This document shows positions 32,082-41,554 of a stretch of 64,000 nucleotides of DNA, piece after piece (positions within the stretch are counted from its first letter, which is position 1; each line of letters opens with the position of its first letter). Position numbers and translations under genes: made by a program. The DNA is from Oscillibacter sp. (lineage in GTDB: Bacteria > Bacillota > Clostridia > Oscillospirales > Oscillospiraceae): NCBI GenBank assembly GCA_022652655.1, contig JALCRQ010000002.1, forward strand, positions 1-64,000, read 5' to 3'. The notes under the pieces are model-generated. The model saw only the letters and a list, made by a program, of their open reading frames with translations. It searched no databases and was not told where the DNA came from.

Positions 32082-33542
32082 CTATTCGTCCCGGATGGGT
32101 AGCCGGATGGTTACAACACAGCCGCCGCCCTCGGCGTTTTCAATATCGAACGTCCCGTTGTGCAGCTTGACGATCTCGTCGCACACGGCCAGACCGATGC
32201 CGCTGCCCCGGGCCTTGGAGGAGCCCTTGTAGAATTTGCGCTTGACGAAGGGCAGCTCGCCCTCGGGAATACCGGGGCCGAAGTCCCGCACCCGCACCAC
32301 CTCCATGCCGTCCTCCGCGCTGATGGACGCGGTGATGCGCTTGCCGGAGCCGCCGTGCTTGGCGGCGTTGTCCAGCACGTTGCAGAAAACCTGCTTGAGC
32401 CGCTCGGGGTCGCCGGGGATGGGATCCAGCTCCTCGTCCCCCGCCTCGTACTGCAGCTCGATGCCCTCCTGCCGGAAAAGCTCCCGGTAGGTGAAAATGG
32501 CGTCCTCGAACTCCGCCTGCAGATCCACCTGCTCCACCCGGAGGGTAAACCGCCCGTCCTCCATCTTGGAGAACTCCAGCAGCTCCTCCACCATGGTGGT
32601 GAGCCGGCGGGATTCCTTGAGAATAATGCGGATTCCCCGGCGCATCTGGACGGGATCCCCGGTGGTGTCCGCCAGGATCGTCTCGCCCCAGCCGTTGATG
32701 GCCGTCAGCGGCGTGCGCAGCTCGTGGGACACCGAGGAGATAAACTCCGTCTTCATCTTTTCGCTCTGGCTGATCTTCAGCGACATGTCGTTGATGTTCT
32801 CCACCAGCTCTCCCAACTCGTCGGTATACTTGTTCTCGATCTGGATTCCGTAGCTGCCGGCGGAGATGCGCTTGGCGGCGTCGGACACCACGGCCAGCGG
32901 CTCCACCACGTTGTTGATAAAGATCAGGTTGGCGGTGAGCACCAACGCCATAATGATGACGGCGATGACGATGATGGCCAGCACCGAGATAAGGATCTGC
33001 CGGTTCACCGCCCGCAGAGACGTCACAAAGCGCAGCACGCCCACCACCTTGCCGTTGAAGCTCAGCGGATAGGAGACGGCCAGAATATTCTCGTCGGTCT
33101 GGGGATCGCGGCCCTGGAAGGGCGCCATCTTGCCGGTGGAAATTGCCTGGAGAATGTCGTCGGTATCCGGGGTAGTGCCCGCGGTGAGGTTGGAGGCCGA
33201 CACCTGGATGCGGCCCACGCTGTTGATGATCTGGAGCTCCATGCGCCCCTTGTCCTCAAATCCGTCGGTATAGCTCACGGCCTGCTGATAGAACTCCGTG
33301 TAGCTGTTCATGGAGTAGGTGTTAAAAAACTCCGCGGCGGTCCGGGCCTTCTGTTCCAGGCCGGTGCGCATGGCGCTGTAATAATAGCTGGCGATTCCGG
33401 CGGAAAACAGCGTCACGATCAGGATGAGAAGCACGAGAACGGGCGCCACGGTGTTCACCATCCACCGCTGGCGCAGGCCGCGGATGTGCAGGGCCTTTCG
33501 CTTTTTCTGTGTCGGCTGTTCCTCCGGCGAATGTGACTTCAT
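32082..33542 (-). CDS. HAMP-containing sensor histidine kinase
   Basis: Two TMs flanking extracytoplasmic domain, HAMP, FISSVSHELRTPLTAINGWGETIL, DPERLKQVFCNVLDNAAKHGG, GSGIGLAVCDEIVKLH. Confidence 0.95.
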   Translation of the reverse strand: MKSHSPEEQPTQKKRKALHIRGLRQRWMVNTVAPVLVLLILIVTLFSAGIASYYYSAMRTGLEQKARTAAEFFNTYSMNSYTEFYQQAVSYTDGFEDKGRMELQIINSVGRIQVSASNLTAGTTPDTDDILQAISTGKMAPFQGRDPQTDENILAVSYPLSFNGKVVGVLRFVTSLRAVNRQILISVLAIIVIAVIIMALVLTANLIFINNVVEPLAVVSDAAKRISAGSYGIQIENKYTDELGELVENINDMSLKISQSEKMKTEFISSVSHELRTPLTAINGWGETILADTTGDPVQMRRGIRIILKESRRLTTMVEELLEFSKMEDGRFTLRVEQVDLQAEFEDAIFTYRELFRQEGIELQYEAGDEELDPIPGDPERLKQVFCNVLDNAAKHGGSGKRITASISAEDGMEVVRVRDFGPGIPEGELPFVKRKFYKGSSKARGSGIGLAVCDEIVKLHNGTFDIENAEGGGCVVTIRLPIRDE

Positions 33543-33608
33543 GCCCCTCCGCCTCCTTTCGCGCAAATGGACGGGACGGCGGCCTCTGGCTCTGCCGTCC
33601 GCCGCCGT

Positions 33609-34295
33609 TTAAAATCCCCACTTATATCCGTAGCCCCACACGGTTGTGATGTAGGTGGGGTTCTGGACGTTGTCCTCAATTTTCAGCCGCAGACGCCGGA
33701 TATTTACGTCCACGATCTTCAGCTCACCGAAGTAGTCCCGGCCCCAGACCATGTCCAGAATTTCCTCCCGGGAGAGGGCCTTTCCGGGGTTCTCCATAAA
33801 GACCTTCATAATGGAGTACTCCACCTGGGTGAGCTTGATGCGCTTGCCGTCCTTCTCCAGCGTGCGGTTCCGGGTGTTGAGCAGGAACGGCGGCTGGCTG
33901 ATCTCCCCGGTCTGGACGGAATCGTCGCCGCCCGCCCGGCGGAACAGGGCGTCCACCCGGGCGGTGAGCTCCGCCGGGGAAAACGGCTTCGTCACATAGT
34001 CATCGGCGCCGGTCATCAGCCCCGTCACCTTGTCCATCTCCTGGGAGCGGGCCGTGAGCATGATGATGCCGATTTTCATATTGGTAGCCCGGATCCGGCG
34101 GCAGACCTCAAATCCGTCGATTCCGGGAAGCATAATGTCCAGCAGCGCCACGCCGGCGTCCGCGTTCTCCCGCAGGAGCTCCAGCGCCGCCTCCCCGGTC
34201 TCGGCCTCCACCACGTCATAGCCGGCGCGGCGCAGGTTGATCACAATAAAACTGCGGATGCTGGATTCATCCTCCAGAACCAAAACTTTTTTCAT
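33609..34295 (-). CDS. OmpR/PhoB-family response regulator
   Basis: KKVLVLEDESSIRSFIVINLRRAGYDVVEAE...ALLDIMLPGIDGFEVCRRIR; winged helix C-terminus. Confidence 0.95.
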   Translation of the reverse strand: MKKVLVLEDESSIRSFIVINLRRAGYDVVEAETGEAALELLRENADAGVALLDIMLPGIDGFEVCRRIRATNMKIGIIMLTARSQEMDKVTGLMTGADDYVTKPFSPAELTARVDALFRRAGGDDSVQTGEISQPPFLLNTRNRTLEKDGKRIKLTQVEYSIMKVFMENPGKALSREEILDMVWGRDYFGELKIVDVNIRRLRLKIEDNVQNPTYITTVWGYGYKWGF

Positions 34296-34353
34296 GCCGT
34301 TCTCCTCTCCGGGGAACCGGCCCGGCCTTTTCCGGCCGGAGCGCCGCGCCCCG

Positions 34354-35724
34354 TCAGTTGTCGTTGGACGTCCATTCGCTGGTAATCAGATTGAACCGGC
34401 CCCGGAGGCTGTCCTCCGTAACGCCGCTCTGCCAGGTCCCATCCTGGTTCAGCAGCTCGGCGGCATAGATGGTCTCCGCCTGCCGGACCAGTAAAAACCG
34501 GTTGCCCCGGGCCGCGTTCACGGCCCGGTTGCTGCCCGTAATCGTGTAGATTTTCAAAAACTCCTGAGGCACGGAACCCGCGTCTCCCCGGGTGAAGAAG
34601 GTCACGGCCGTCTCATTGGCGTTGGGCTGCGTGCGGGCAACGCCGATTTTTCCGCTCCAGGTGTCCGGCAAAACTAGGTACCACCCGTCGTCCATGTTGT
34701 GATACGTGGACTCCGCCGCCTTGCTCTCTCCGGCGGACGTATAGCTCTTCCAGTCCACCAGGCAGTTTTGGCCCGGCCCCGTACTGCCGGGCCGGAGGGA
34801 TTCCCGCCGGGGAGCGGGAATTTCGGTGATTCCGTCCCCGTTGATGTCCGTGGGATAGAGGGAGACAAACCGGTAAATCTCTGTGGAGACGCCGGTTCGG
34901 TCGGAGAGGACGGGATTGGTCAGCTCCCCGCCCCGGGCAATCAGGACATCCGTAATCTCCTCGTTGGAGTCACTCACGCCCGTTACAAACAGCGCCGGGA
35001 TCTTCCCCTGCAGCGTGCCGGTCTTGACCCGGCCCATATTGCTCAGCTCCGCCATGGTCATGGAAATTCTGGCGGTGGAGGTGCGCTCCAGCGCCGTGTC
35101 TTTCTGCCAGGTATAGTAATCCGCCACGCCGCTGCCCTCGTCGTCGGAGTGAAGCACCACAATTTCCCGGTGCTGGTCCCCGTTCAGGTCAGTGACGGCA
35201 TAGCGCACATAGTTGGTGCGCATCAGCTCCTGTGGTTCTCTGCCCCGCGCGGTGTACACCGTCAGCGCCTGCAGCTCGGTCCCCACCTTCCAGCCCACGA
35301 TCAGCTCGGGACGCCCGTCCTGATCCAGATCGTTGTAGGCCACGCTGTTGATGGCCGTTCCGCTGCTCTCAATCACCGCCGCCTGCTTGTACGACTGTTC
35401 GGTCTTGGCGAAAATGTAAATCTTCAGAGGCCGCTCGTCCGCGCTCTTGCGGAGGAAGGCCAGCGCCTCCTCCTGTCCGTCCCCGTCCAGATCCACCAGC
35501 TGCACGGGCTGGATGTTGGTGCCCGACGCGGGGGCGGCGTATTCGGCCCCGCCGTCGATCAGCTTTTGGATAAGGTCGTTGAGCTCCGTATACTCTGCGG
35601 GAAGCTGGGGCAGGGCATAGAGATCGTCCGGCGAGGCCGCAAAGCGGAAGGCGCAGCCGCAGGCGGAAAGGCAGGTCAACACCGCGAGGCAGAGCGCCCA
35701 GAGCTTTTTCATTCTGTTTTCCAT
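34354..35724 (-). CDS. VCBS/FG-GAP-repeat lipoprotein, putative extracellular beta-propeller
   Basis: Signal with lipobox LTCLSACGC; repeated DLDGDGQEE, DLDQDGRPELIVG, DLNGDQHREIVVL, DINGDGITEIP. Confidence 0.75.
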   Translation of the reverse strand: MENRMKKLWALCLAVLTCLSACGCAFRFAASPDDLYALPQLPAEYTELNDLIQKLIDGGAEYAAPASGTNIQPVQLVDLDGDGQEEALAFLRKSADERPLKIYIFAKTEQSYKQAAVIESSGTAINSVAYNDLDQDGRPELIVGWKVGTELQALTVYTARGREPQELMRTNYVRYAVTDLNGDQHREIVVLHSDDEGSGVADYYTWQKDTALERTSTARISMTMAELSNMGRVKTGTLQGKIPALFVTGVSDSNEEITDVLIARGGELTNPVLSDRTGVSTEIYRFVSLYPTDINGDGITEIPAPRRESLRPGSTGPGQNCLVDWKSYTSAGESKAAESTYHNMDDGWYLVLPDTWSGKIGVARTQPNANETAVTFFTRGDAGSVPQEFLKIYTITGSNRAVNAARGNRFLLVRQAETIYAAELLNQDGTWQSGVTEDSLRGRFNLITSEWTSNDN

Positions 35725-35905
35725 TCTCTGCTCCTCCTCTCGCCCCCGGGGCTTTTGTCCGTTAATCATATTCTTGTATATCATATCATGTTTTGCGGAG
35801 TTTTGGTAGCGTTTCTTTGGCTTCTTCCGGCTTTTTTCAGGCGCCCCGGCACCGGAAAACCCTCTTGAATTTTGAGTTTTGCTGTGTTATGATGACAAAG
35901 CCTGA

Positions 35906-35992
35906 GCCGGTGTGTTGGAATTGGTAGACGAGGAGGACTCAAAATCCTTTGCCAGCGATGGCGTGCGGGTTCGAGTCCCGCCACCGGCACCA
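35906..35992 (+). tRNA. tRNA-Leu (CAA), CCA encoded
   Basis: GCCGGTG...CACCGGC-A-CCA, long variable arm, anticodon loop CTCAAAA; upstream TTGAAT-17-TATGAT. Confidence 0.95.
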
Positions 35993-35998
35993 GTGAAA

Positions 35999-36038
35999 AG
36001 AGCGCAGGTTGTCTTTTGACCGCCTGCGCTCTCATTTT
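35999..36038 (+). terminator. Terminator after tRNA-Leu
   Basis: GAGCGCAGG.../...CCTGCGCTC-TCATTTT. Confidence 0.75.
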
Positions 36039-36114
36039 AATAAGCTGAACGTCTTGTGAAACCGATGCAGCTGCCCCTGCATTGCCGGACGCCGTCCGGG
36101 TGGAAGCGCCCGGC

Positions 36115-36158
36115 AAAGAGCATACCGGGACGGCCCGTGCCGTCCCGGTATGCTCTTT
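36115..36158. repeat. Perfect 20-bp inverted repeat with 4-nt loop (terminator-like)
   Basis: AAAGAGCATACCGGGACGGC-ccgt-GCCGTCCCGGTATGCTCTTT. Confidence 0.9.
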
Positions 36159-36212
36159 ATGCGCTATGCGCCTCAATCGTCGGATTTTTCTCCTCGCAAT
36201 CTGGGCCGCCGG

Positions 36213-36686
36213 TCAGATTTCGCTTACCCGGTTGCGCCACGCGATTTCCATGTCCAGCTCCCGCCGCAGCTTTTCGTTCTCGGCCACCAGCTCGTCATAG
36301 TGCCGGGTCTGGACATAGTATTTTACGAAGCTGAAGGTGGCCTCCCCGAACTCCTCCTCCGTATAGGAGGGAAGGAGGGAGCCGTTGACCCGCTTCAGCC
36401 CCTGCACGGAAACCAGCACAATCCGGCGGTGCTTTTCCGAAAGCTGAATCAGCTTCAATTTTTCCGGAATTTCCAAATGCAGATCATAGCCGGTGTTCAC
36501 CAGCTCCAGCAGACGGCGCTGCTCCGGCTTGGCGGAGACGATGACGCCGTACTTTGCAAAAAGGTTCTTCAAATAGTCAACGGAGACGTCTTCCCGGGTG
36601 ATGGTACCCTTGCCAATACCCGAAAACATGGTGTTGGAAAGAGAAAAGCTTACAAATACCTCGCTGCCGGTCTGAGGATAGCTCAT
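36213..36686 (-). CDS. Uncharacterised 157-aa protein
   Basis: Good RBS (GGAGGTAACGGCT-ATG) and promoter-like TTGTGC-17-TAGAAT upstream; no family recognised. Confidence 0.7.
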   Translation of the reverse strand: MSYPQTGSEVFVSFSLSNTMFSGIGKGTITREDVSVDYLKNLFAKYGVIVSAKPEQRRLLELVNTGYDLHLEIPEKLKLIQLSEKHRRIVLVSVQGLKRVNGSLLPSYTEEEFGEATFSFVKYYVQTRHYDELVAENEKLRRELDMEIAWRNRVSEI

Positions 36687-36891
36687 AGCCGTTACCTCCG
36701 ATATATTCTTTAAATTTGCAGGGCGGCCCTGCCGTCCGCATCTCTATTCTATTACACTTTGCGAAAACGCACAACATATTTTGCGCAAAATATTACGTCC
36801 TTTAAGAAAAATGTTAACTTGCGCATAACAGGCGCTCTCCCCCCAGGGGCCATCGCAGCGCATGCTCCCCGCAGATTTTTGGGCAAACGGG

Positions 36892-36926
36892 CAAAAGAAA
36901 TCCGCCCCGGACTGATCCGGAGCGGA
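36892..36926 (-). terminator. Terminator of zinc-ribbon gene (minus strand)
   Basis: Minus strand TCCGCTCCGG-atcagt-CCGGGGCGGA-TTTCTTTTG. Confidence 0.75.
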
Positions 36927-36942
36927 AAGAGGGTAACGACCG

Positions 36943-37218
36943 TTATCTTCTATTGCTGAAACAATCGCTGCAATAAACGGGACGGTCATCGCGAGGCTGG
37001 AAGGGAACTTTGCAGGGGCGGCCACATTCGGCACAAACTGCGTCGTACATCTTCCGCTCGCCGCGGTCAGAAGACATGCCTTTGCGTGCCATACGGCAGG
37101 CCTTGCAGCGCTGGGGTTCATTGGTGAAGCCTTTTTCAGCAAAGAACTCCTGTTCGCTGGCAGTAAAAGTGAATTCCTGGCCGCAGTCCTTGCAGACGAG
37201 TGTTTTGTCCTGATACAT
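36943..37218 (-). CDS. Double zinc-ribbon protein
   Basis: MYQDKTLVCKDCGQEFTFTASEQEFFAEKGFTNEPQRCKACRMARKG...CAECGRPCKVPFQPRDDRPVYCSDCF: four CxxC knuckles; promoter TTGACT-17-TATACT at 37264-37292. Confidence 0.88.
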   Translation of the reverse strand: MYQDKTLVCKDCGQEFTFTASEQEFFAEKGFTNEPQRCKACRMARKGMSSDRGERKMYDAVCAECGRPCKVPFQPRDDRPVYCSDCFSNRR

Positions 37219-37391
37219 GTAATACCTCTTTTAAATTAGTTCGCCATGATAGACGATTACTAGAGTATACGCCGGTTTTTTTGTAAAGTCAATAGGGAGA
37301 AAAATACATTTTTCCCTCTCCCGGAAAATCCCGGCCGAAGTCCGTTTTTTCTCCGCCACCCCCCGATTTCTGCGGACGCGGCGGCTTTTTC

Positions 37392-38015
37392 TCAGGTGTT
37401 TTTCATGACGATGGTCTCCACGGAATCGGCCACGTGCTCGCAGGCGTCCGCGCAGTTCTCCATATAGTCGAAAATCTCCCGCCAGGAGAACACGTCGAAC
37501 ACGTCCTGATAGGTGCCCCGAATCTTTCGGACCGCCTCCAGATAAAACCGGTCGCAGTCCTCCTCGGCTTGGTTGATGGCCACGATAATCTCGTGGAGGC
37601 GCTCCGCCTTTTTGAAGTTCTCCAGCTCGCCCATCATGTCCTTCATCAGGCCGCAGATCCCGCAGATCTTCCGTCCGAACTCCACAGCCTCCGGCGCCAC
37701 GGACTGAATCTGCCCGATGTAAAACCGCTGCAGCACCTCCTCCACCTTGTCCGTCACCTCGTCGATGGACTGGCTGATGCCCGCCAGATCCTCCCGGTCG
37801 AACGGCGTGACGAAGGCCTTGGCCAGCGCCAGAGACATCTGATGCTTCTTCTGATCCGCCCCGTGTTCGATCCCGTGCATGGTCTCCAACATGTGCCCGA
37901 TTTCCCCGGCCTGAAAATTCTCCAGACATTCCGTCAGATACTCCGCCGCCCGGCAGGCATGCTCCGCGGCCTCGATGAAGTTGGTAAAATAGAAGCGATC
38001 CGCCTTACTTGCCAT
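37392..38015 (-). CDS. DUF47/PhoU-like phosphate transport accessory protein
   Basis: Four-helix PhoU-like sequence (MASKADRFYFTNFIEAAEHACRAAEYLTECLENF) next to Pit transporter. Confidence 0.88.
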   Translation of the reverse strand: MASKADRFYFTNFIEAAEHACRAAEYLTECLENFQAGEIGHMLETMHGIEHGADQKKHQMSLALAKAFVTPFDREDLAGISQSIDEVTDKVEEVLQRFYIGQIQSVAPEAVEFGRKICGICGLMKDMMGELENFKKAERLHEIIVAINQAEEDCDRFYLEAVRKIRGTYQDVFDVFSWREIFDYMENCADACEHVADSVETIVMKNT

Positions 38016-38040
38016 AAGATGTCATTCCTTTCTCTGTCGA

Positions 38041-39093
38041 TCAAAACAGCCGCATAAAAAGCTTTGCCATCAAAAATCCGATGAGCCCGCAGCCCGGGAA
38101 CGTCAAAATCCAGGTCAGCCCCATCTCCTTCACCACTGAGAAGTTGATGGCGGACAGCCGCCGCACGGCGCCCACGCCCATGATCGCGGTGGTTTTGGCG
38201 TGGGTGGTGGACACGGGAATCCCGAAAACTGAGCTGATCAGCAGGCAGACGGACGCCGCGATGTCTGCCGAAAAGCCCTGGTATTTTTCCAGCTTGACCA
38301 TGTCCATGCCCACGGATTTGATGATTTTCTTGCCCCCGATGGAGGTGCCCAGCGCCATCACCGCCGAGCACAGCAGCATCAGCCACACGGGCATGGCCAC
38401 GGCCTTTGCCGGCTGGCTGCCGTTGACCAGAAACAGGCTCAGCAGGATCACGCCCATAAACTTCTGGCCGTCCTGCGCGCCGTGCATAAAGCTCATGCAC
38501 GCCGCGCCGAAAATCTGCGCGGCCCGAAAGATCTTCTCGGTTTTCTTCCGGTTTGCACGGCGGAAAACCGCCACCACCAGTCTGCATACCAGCCAGCCCA
38601 GGCCGAAGCCCAGCAGCACGGACATACCCAGGCCGTACACCACCTTGATCCACTCCGCGCCGTTGACGCCGCCCAAACCGCCGTGGAGCGCCACGGCTCC
38701 GCCGGTGAGCCCGGCGATCAGCGCGTGGCTTTCGCTGGTGGGGATGCCGAAGTACCACGCCAGTGTCGCCCACACCACAATGGCGAACAGCGCGGCGCTC
38801 AGCGCCACGATGGCCTCATGGGAGTCGGAGCCGAAATCCACCATTCTGGTGATCGTCTCGGCCACAGTGGCGTTGAGGGAGCTCATAATCAGCACCCCCA
38901 GAAAATTGAACACAGCCGCCATCAAAATGGCGGCCCGGGGCGCCATGCAGCGGGTCACCACGCAGGTGGCGATGGCGTTGGGCGCGTCGGTCCAGCCGTT
39001 GACCAGAATCACGGCCAGCGTCAGCACAATCGCCGCGCACAAAAGCGGGTCGCGGGTCATCTCTCCCCAGAAATATGCAAAAGATAAATTCAT
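38041..39093 (-). CDS. pit: Inorganic phosphate transporter (PiT family)
   Basis: VNGWTDAPNAIATCVVTRCM; GIPTSESHALIAGLTGGA; GIPVSTTHAKTTAIMGVG. Confidence 0.93.
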   Translation of the reverse strand: MNLSFAYFWGEMTRDPLLCAAIVLTLAVILVNGWTDAPNAIATCVVTRCMAPRAAILMAAVFNFLGVLIMSSLNATVAETITRMVDFGSDSHEAIVALSAALFAIVVWATLAWYFGIPTSESHALIAGLTGGAVALHGGLGGVNGAEWIKVVYGLGMSVLLGFGLGWLVCRLVVAVFRRANRKKTEKIFRAAQIFGAACMSFMHGAQDGQKFMGVILLSLFLVNGSQPAKAVAMPVWLMLLCSAVMALGTSIGGKKIIKSVGMDMVKLEKYQGFSADIAASVCLLISSVFGIPVSTTHAKTTAIMGVGAVRRLSAINFSVVKEMGLTWILTFPGCGLIGFLMAKLFMRLF

Positions 39094-39501
39094 GGATCAA
39101 CCTCCGGCTGAGGACGGCGGTCTGCCGTCCGGATCAAGCGGGCACGTTTCAAAACACGTCTGGGGCCGGCAGAATCCTTCCCGCCCCGACTCTGATTTTC
39201 TGTCGATTTTACCCGATCAAAGTTTATTCTACCATGAATTTCGTAAAGATACGATAAAAATTCCGGGCTTTGTAGTTTCCCGCCCGGAAAGATCTCCGGA
39301 TTCCGCCTAAAGCCGTGTCCGGCGGTGCCGGCCGCAAAATATTTGCGCATGGGACAAGGTTCCCCTTTTCAGCGGAAAATAATCTATGCTATAATAGCTC
39401 ACCGGAAGCGGTTATGCGCACGCCTGCCGCACTCTGTGCGCTTAAATCAAGGCGGCGGACTTTTACGGCAAGCTCATACGGGTATAGAGAGGATCGATTC
39501 T

Positions 39502-40110
39502 ATGGACAACACCACCCTGCAAATTCGGGCCGCAGTCCCCCAGGACGCGGAGGCTCTGCTGCGCATATACGCGCCGTATGTCACCCAGACCGCCGTGACC
39601 TTCGAGTACCATGTTCCCACCGCCGAGGAATTTCAAAACCGGATCCGGCGGGTTCTGCAAAAATATCCCTATCTGGTGGCGGAGGCGGACGGAGAGATCG
39701 TGGGCTACGCCTACGCAGGCCCCTTCCGGGAACGGGCCGCGTACGGCTGGACGGCGGAAACCTCCATCTACATATCCGAGGGCAGCCGGAAAACGGGAGC
39801 CGGGGGCAAGCTCTACCGGACGCTGGAGCGCGTGCTGCAGACGCAGAATATTCTCAATCTCAACGCGTTTGTGGCCTATCCCCGGGAGGAGGACGTCCAT
39901 CTCACAAAGAACAGCATGCAGTTCCACGCCCACATGGGCTACGAGCTTCTGGGCCGGTTCCCGGAGTGCGGCTATAAATTTCACCGCTGGTACGACATGC
40001 TCTGGATGGGCAAGTCCATCGGCGCGCACACCGCCCTGCAAACCCCCGTCAGGACGTTTGACGAGGTGCGGGCGGAGCTCCCCCGGATCGCGGCGCTGGA
40101 GACAGGCTGA
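39502..40110 (+). CDS. GNAT N-acetyltransferase (phosphinothricin acetyltransferase-like)
   Basis: IRAAVPQDAEALLRIYAPYVTQTAVTFEYHVPTAEEFQNRI...GYKFHRWYDMLWMGK. Confidence 0.88.
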   Translation: MDNTTLQIRAAVPQDAEALLRIYAPYVTQTAVTFEYHVPTAEEFQNRIRRVLQKYPYLVAEADGEIVGYAYAGPFRERAAYGWTAETSIYISEGSRKTGAGGKLYRTLERVLQTQNILNLNAFVAYPREEDVHLTKNSMQFHAHMGYELLGRFPECGYKFHRWYDMLWMGKSIGAHTALQTPVRTFDEVRAELPRIAALETG

Positions 40111-40166
40111 TCCTCCGGCCGGAGGTATCCGCCGGGCGGCTCCCCGCTTTTAAAAGGGTAATATTC

Positions 40167-40214
40167 AACCCCCCGCCTGCATCCGTGTCAAATGCAAGCG
40201 GGGGGTGGTTTTTT
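40167..40214. terminator. Terminator
   Basis: CCCCCCGCcTGCAT...ATGCAaGCGGGGGG-TGGTTTTTT. Confidence 0.85.
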
Positions 40215-40232
40215 AAACGCTCCTGCGGGCGC

Positions 40233-41369
40233 TTAAAGCGAGCGGATAAAACGCTGGATCCGGTTCAGTCCGTCCCGGAGCTCGTCGTCACCGTAGCAGT
40301 AGGAAATCCGCATGTAGCCCTCGGTTCCGAAATAGCAGCCCGGCACCGCGGCCACCAGGCCCTCCCGCACCATCCGGGTACAGAAGGTCAGGGAATCCAT
40401 CCCGAACTGGGAAATCCCGGCGAAGACATAGAACGCCCCCTCGGGCTTTTCCACCGGCAGCCCCATCTCGGTCAGGCGGCTGTACACATAGTCCCGGCGG
40501 CGCCGGAACAGCGCCACATCGGCGGAGTTGTCGTAATTCAGCGCCTCCGCGCAGGCCGGCTGAATGAAGGACGGCGCGGCCACGACTCCGTACTGGTGCA
40601 CCATCTGCGCCCGCTCCCGGACGGCGGCGTCCGCCATCAGGTAGCCCACCCGCCATCCGGTCATGGCGTAGGGCTTGGAAAAGCTCTGCACCACGAGGAT
40701 CCGGTCGTGCATGTCCTGGTAGGCGGAAAAGCTGCGGAAGCTGTCGGTATAAGTGAGCTGGCGGTACACCTCGTCGCACAGGACAAAGACGGGCTGGTCC
40801 TTTAAAACCCGGTGCAGCCCCTCCAGCGTCTCCTGTGTATAAACGCAGCCGGTGGGATTGTTGGGGGAGGTCAGAATCACGGCTTTGGTCTTTGCCGTCA
40901 GCGCCCTGCGGAGCTTGTCCGGATCCACCTGAAAACGGTCGTTCTCGGTGGGCAGCGCCACCGGAACGCCCCGGCACAGGCGGACAATGGCCTCATAGAG
41001 GCTGAAGGCGGGGGTGGGGATGATCACCTCGTCCCCGGGGTTGAGAATCGTAAAGAGGCCGGCAAACAGGGCGCCGGTGGCCCCGATGGTGACGATGATC
41101 TCCTCCGGATCGTAGGCAAGCCCGTTCCGGCGCCGTTCAAAAGCGGCGATGGCCTGACGCAGATACAGATTGCCGTTTCCCTCGGGATAATGGGTGTCGT
41201 TGGCGTCCAGCGCCCGTTTGGCCGCCTCCTTCACCGCCTCCGGCGTATTCAGATCCGGCTCTCCGATGGTCAGGGATACGGCGCCCGGAGTGCTCCGGGC
41301 CAGATCGGCAAACGCGCGGATGCCGATGGGCGGAATATCCAGCACCGCCCGGTTCAGCGTCAGTTCCAT
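40233..41369 (-). CDS. Class I/II pyridoxal-phosphate aminotransferase
   Basis: ILTSPNNPTGCVYTQETL; VVQSFSKPYAMTGWRVGYL. Confidence 0.93.
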   Translation of the reverse strand: MELTLNRAVLDIPPIGIRAFADLARSTPGAVSLTIGEPDLNTPEAVKEAAKRALDANDTHYPEGNGNLYLRQAIAAFERRRNGLAYDPEEIIVTIGATGALFAGLFTILNPGDEVIIPTPAFSLYEAIVRLCRGVPVALPTENDRFQVDPDKLRRALTAKTKAVILTSPNNPTGCVYTQETLEGLHRVLKDQPVFVLCDEVYRQLTYTDSFRSFSAYQDMHDRILVVQSFSKPYAMTGWRVGYLMADAAVRERAQMVHQYGVVAAPSFIQPACAEALNYDNSADVALFRRRRDYVYSRLTEMGLPVEKPEGAFYVFAGISQFGMDSLTFCTRMVREGLVAAVPGCYFGTEGYMRISYCYGDDELRDGLNRIQRFIRSL

Positions 41370-41554
41370 GTTCTCACGCCCCTTTCGTAATTTAAAGCAC
41401 AGTATACCCCGGCAAACGAGGCCCTGTCAACGGCGGTTTCCACAAAACCGGACGGCGGGAAAATTGACAATCCCGCAATTTATGATACAATAACCGCAAA
41501 ATAGCCATTGCATCCGCGCTTTGGCGCGGGCGGACAGAGACGGAGGAACCGGCC

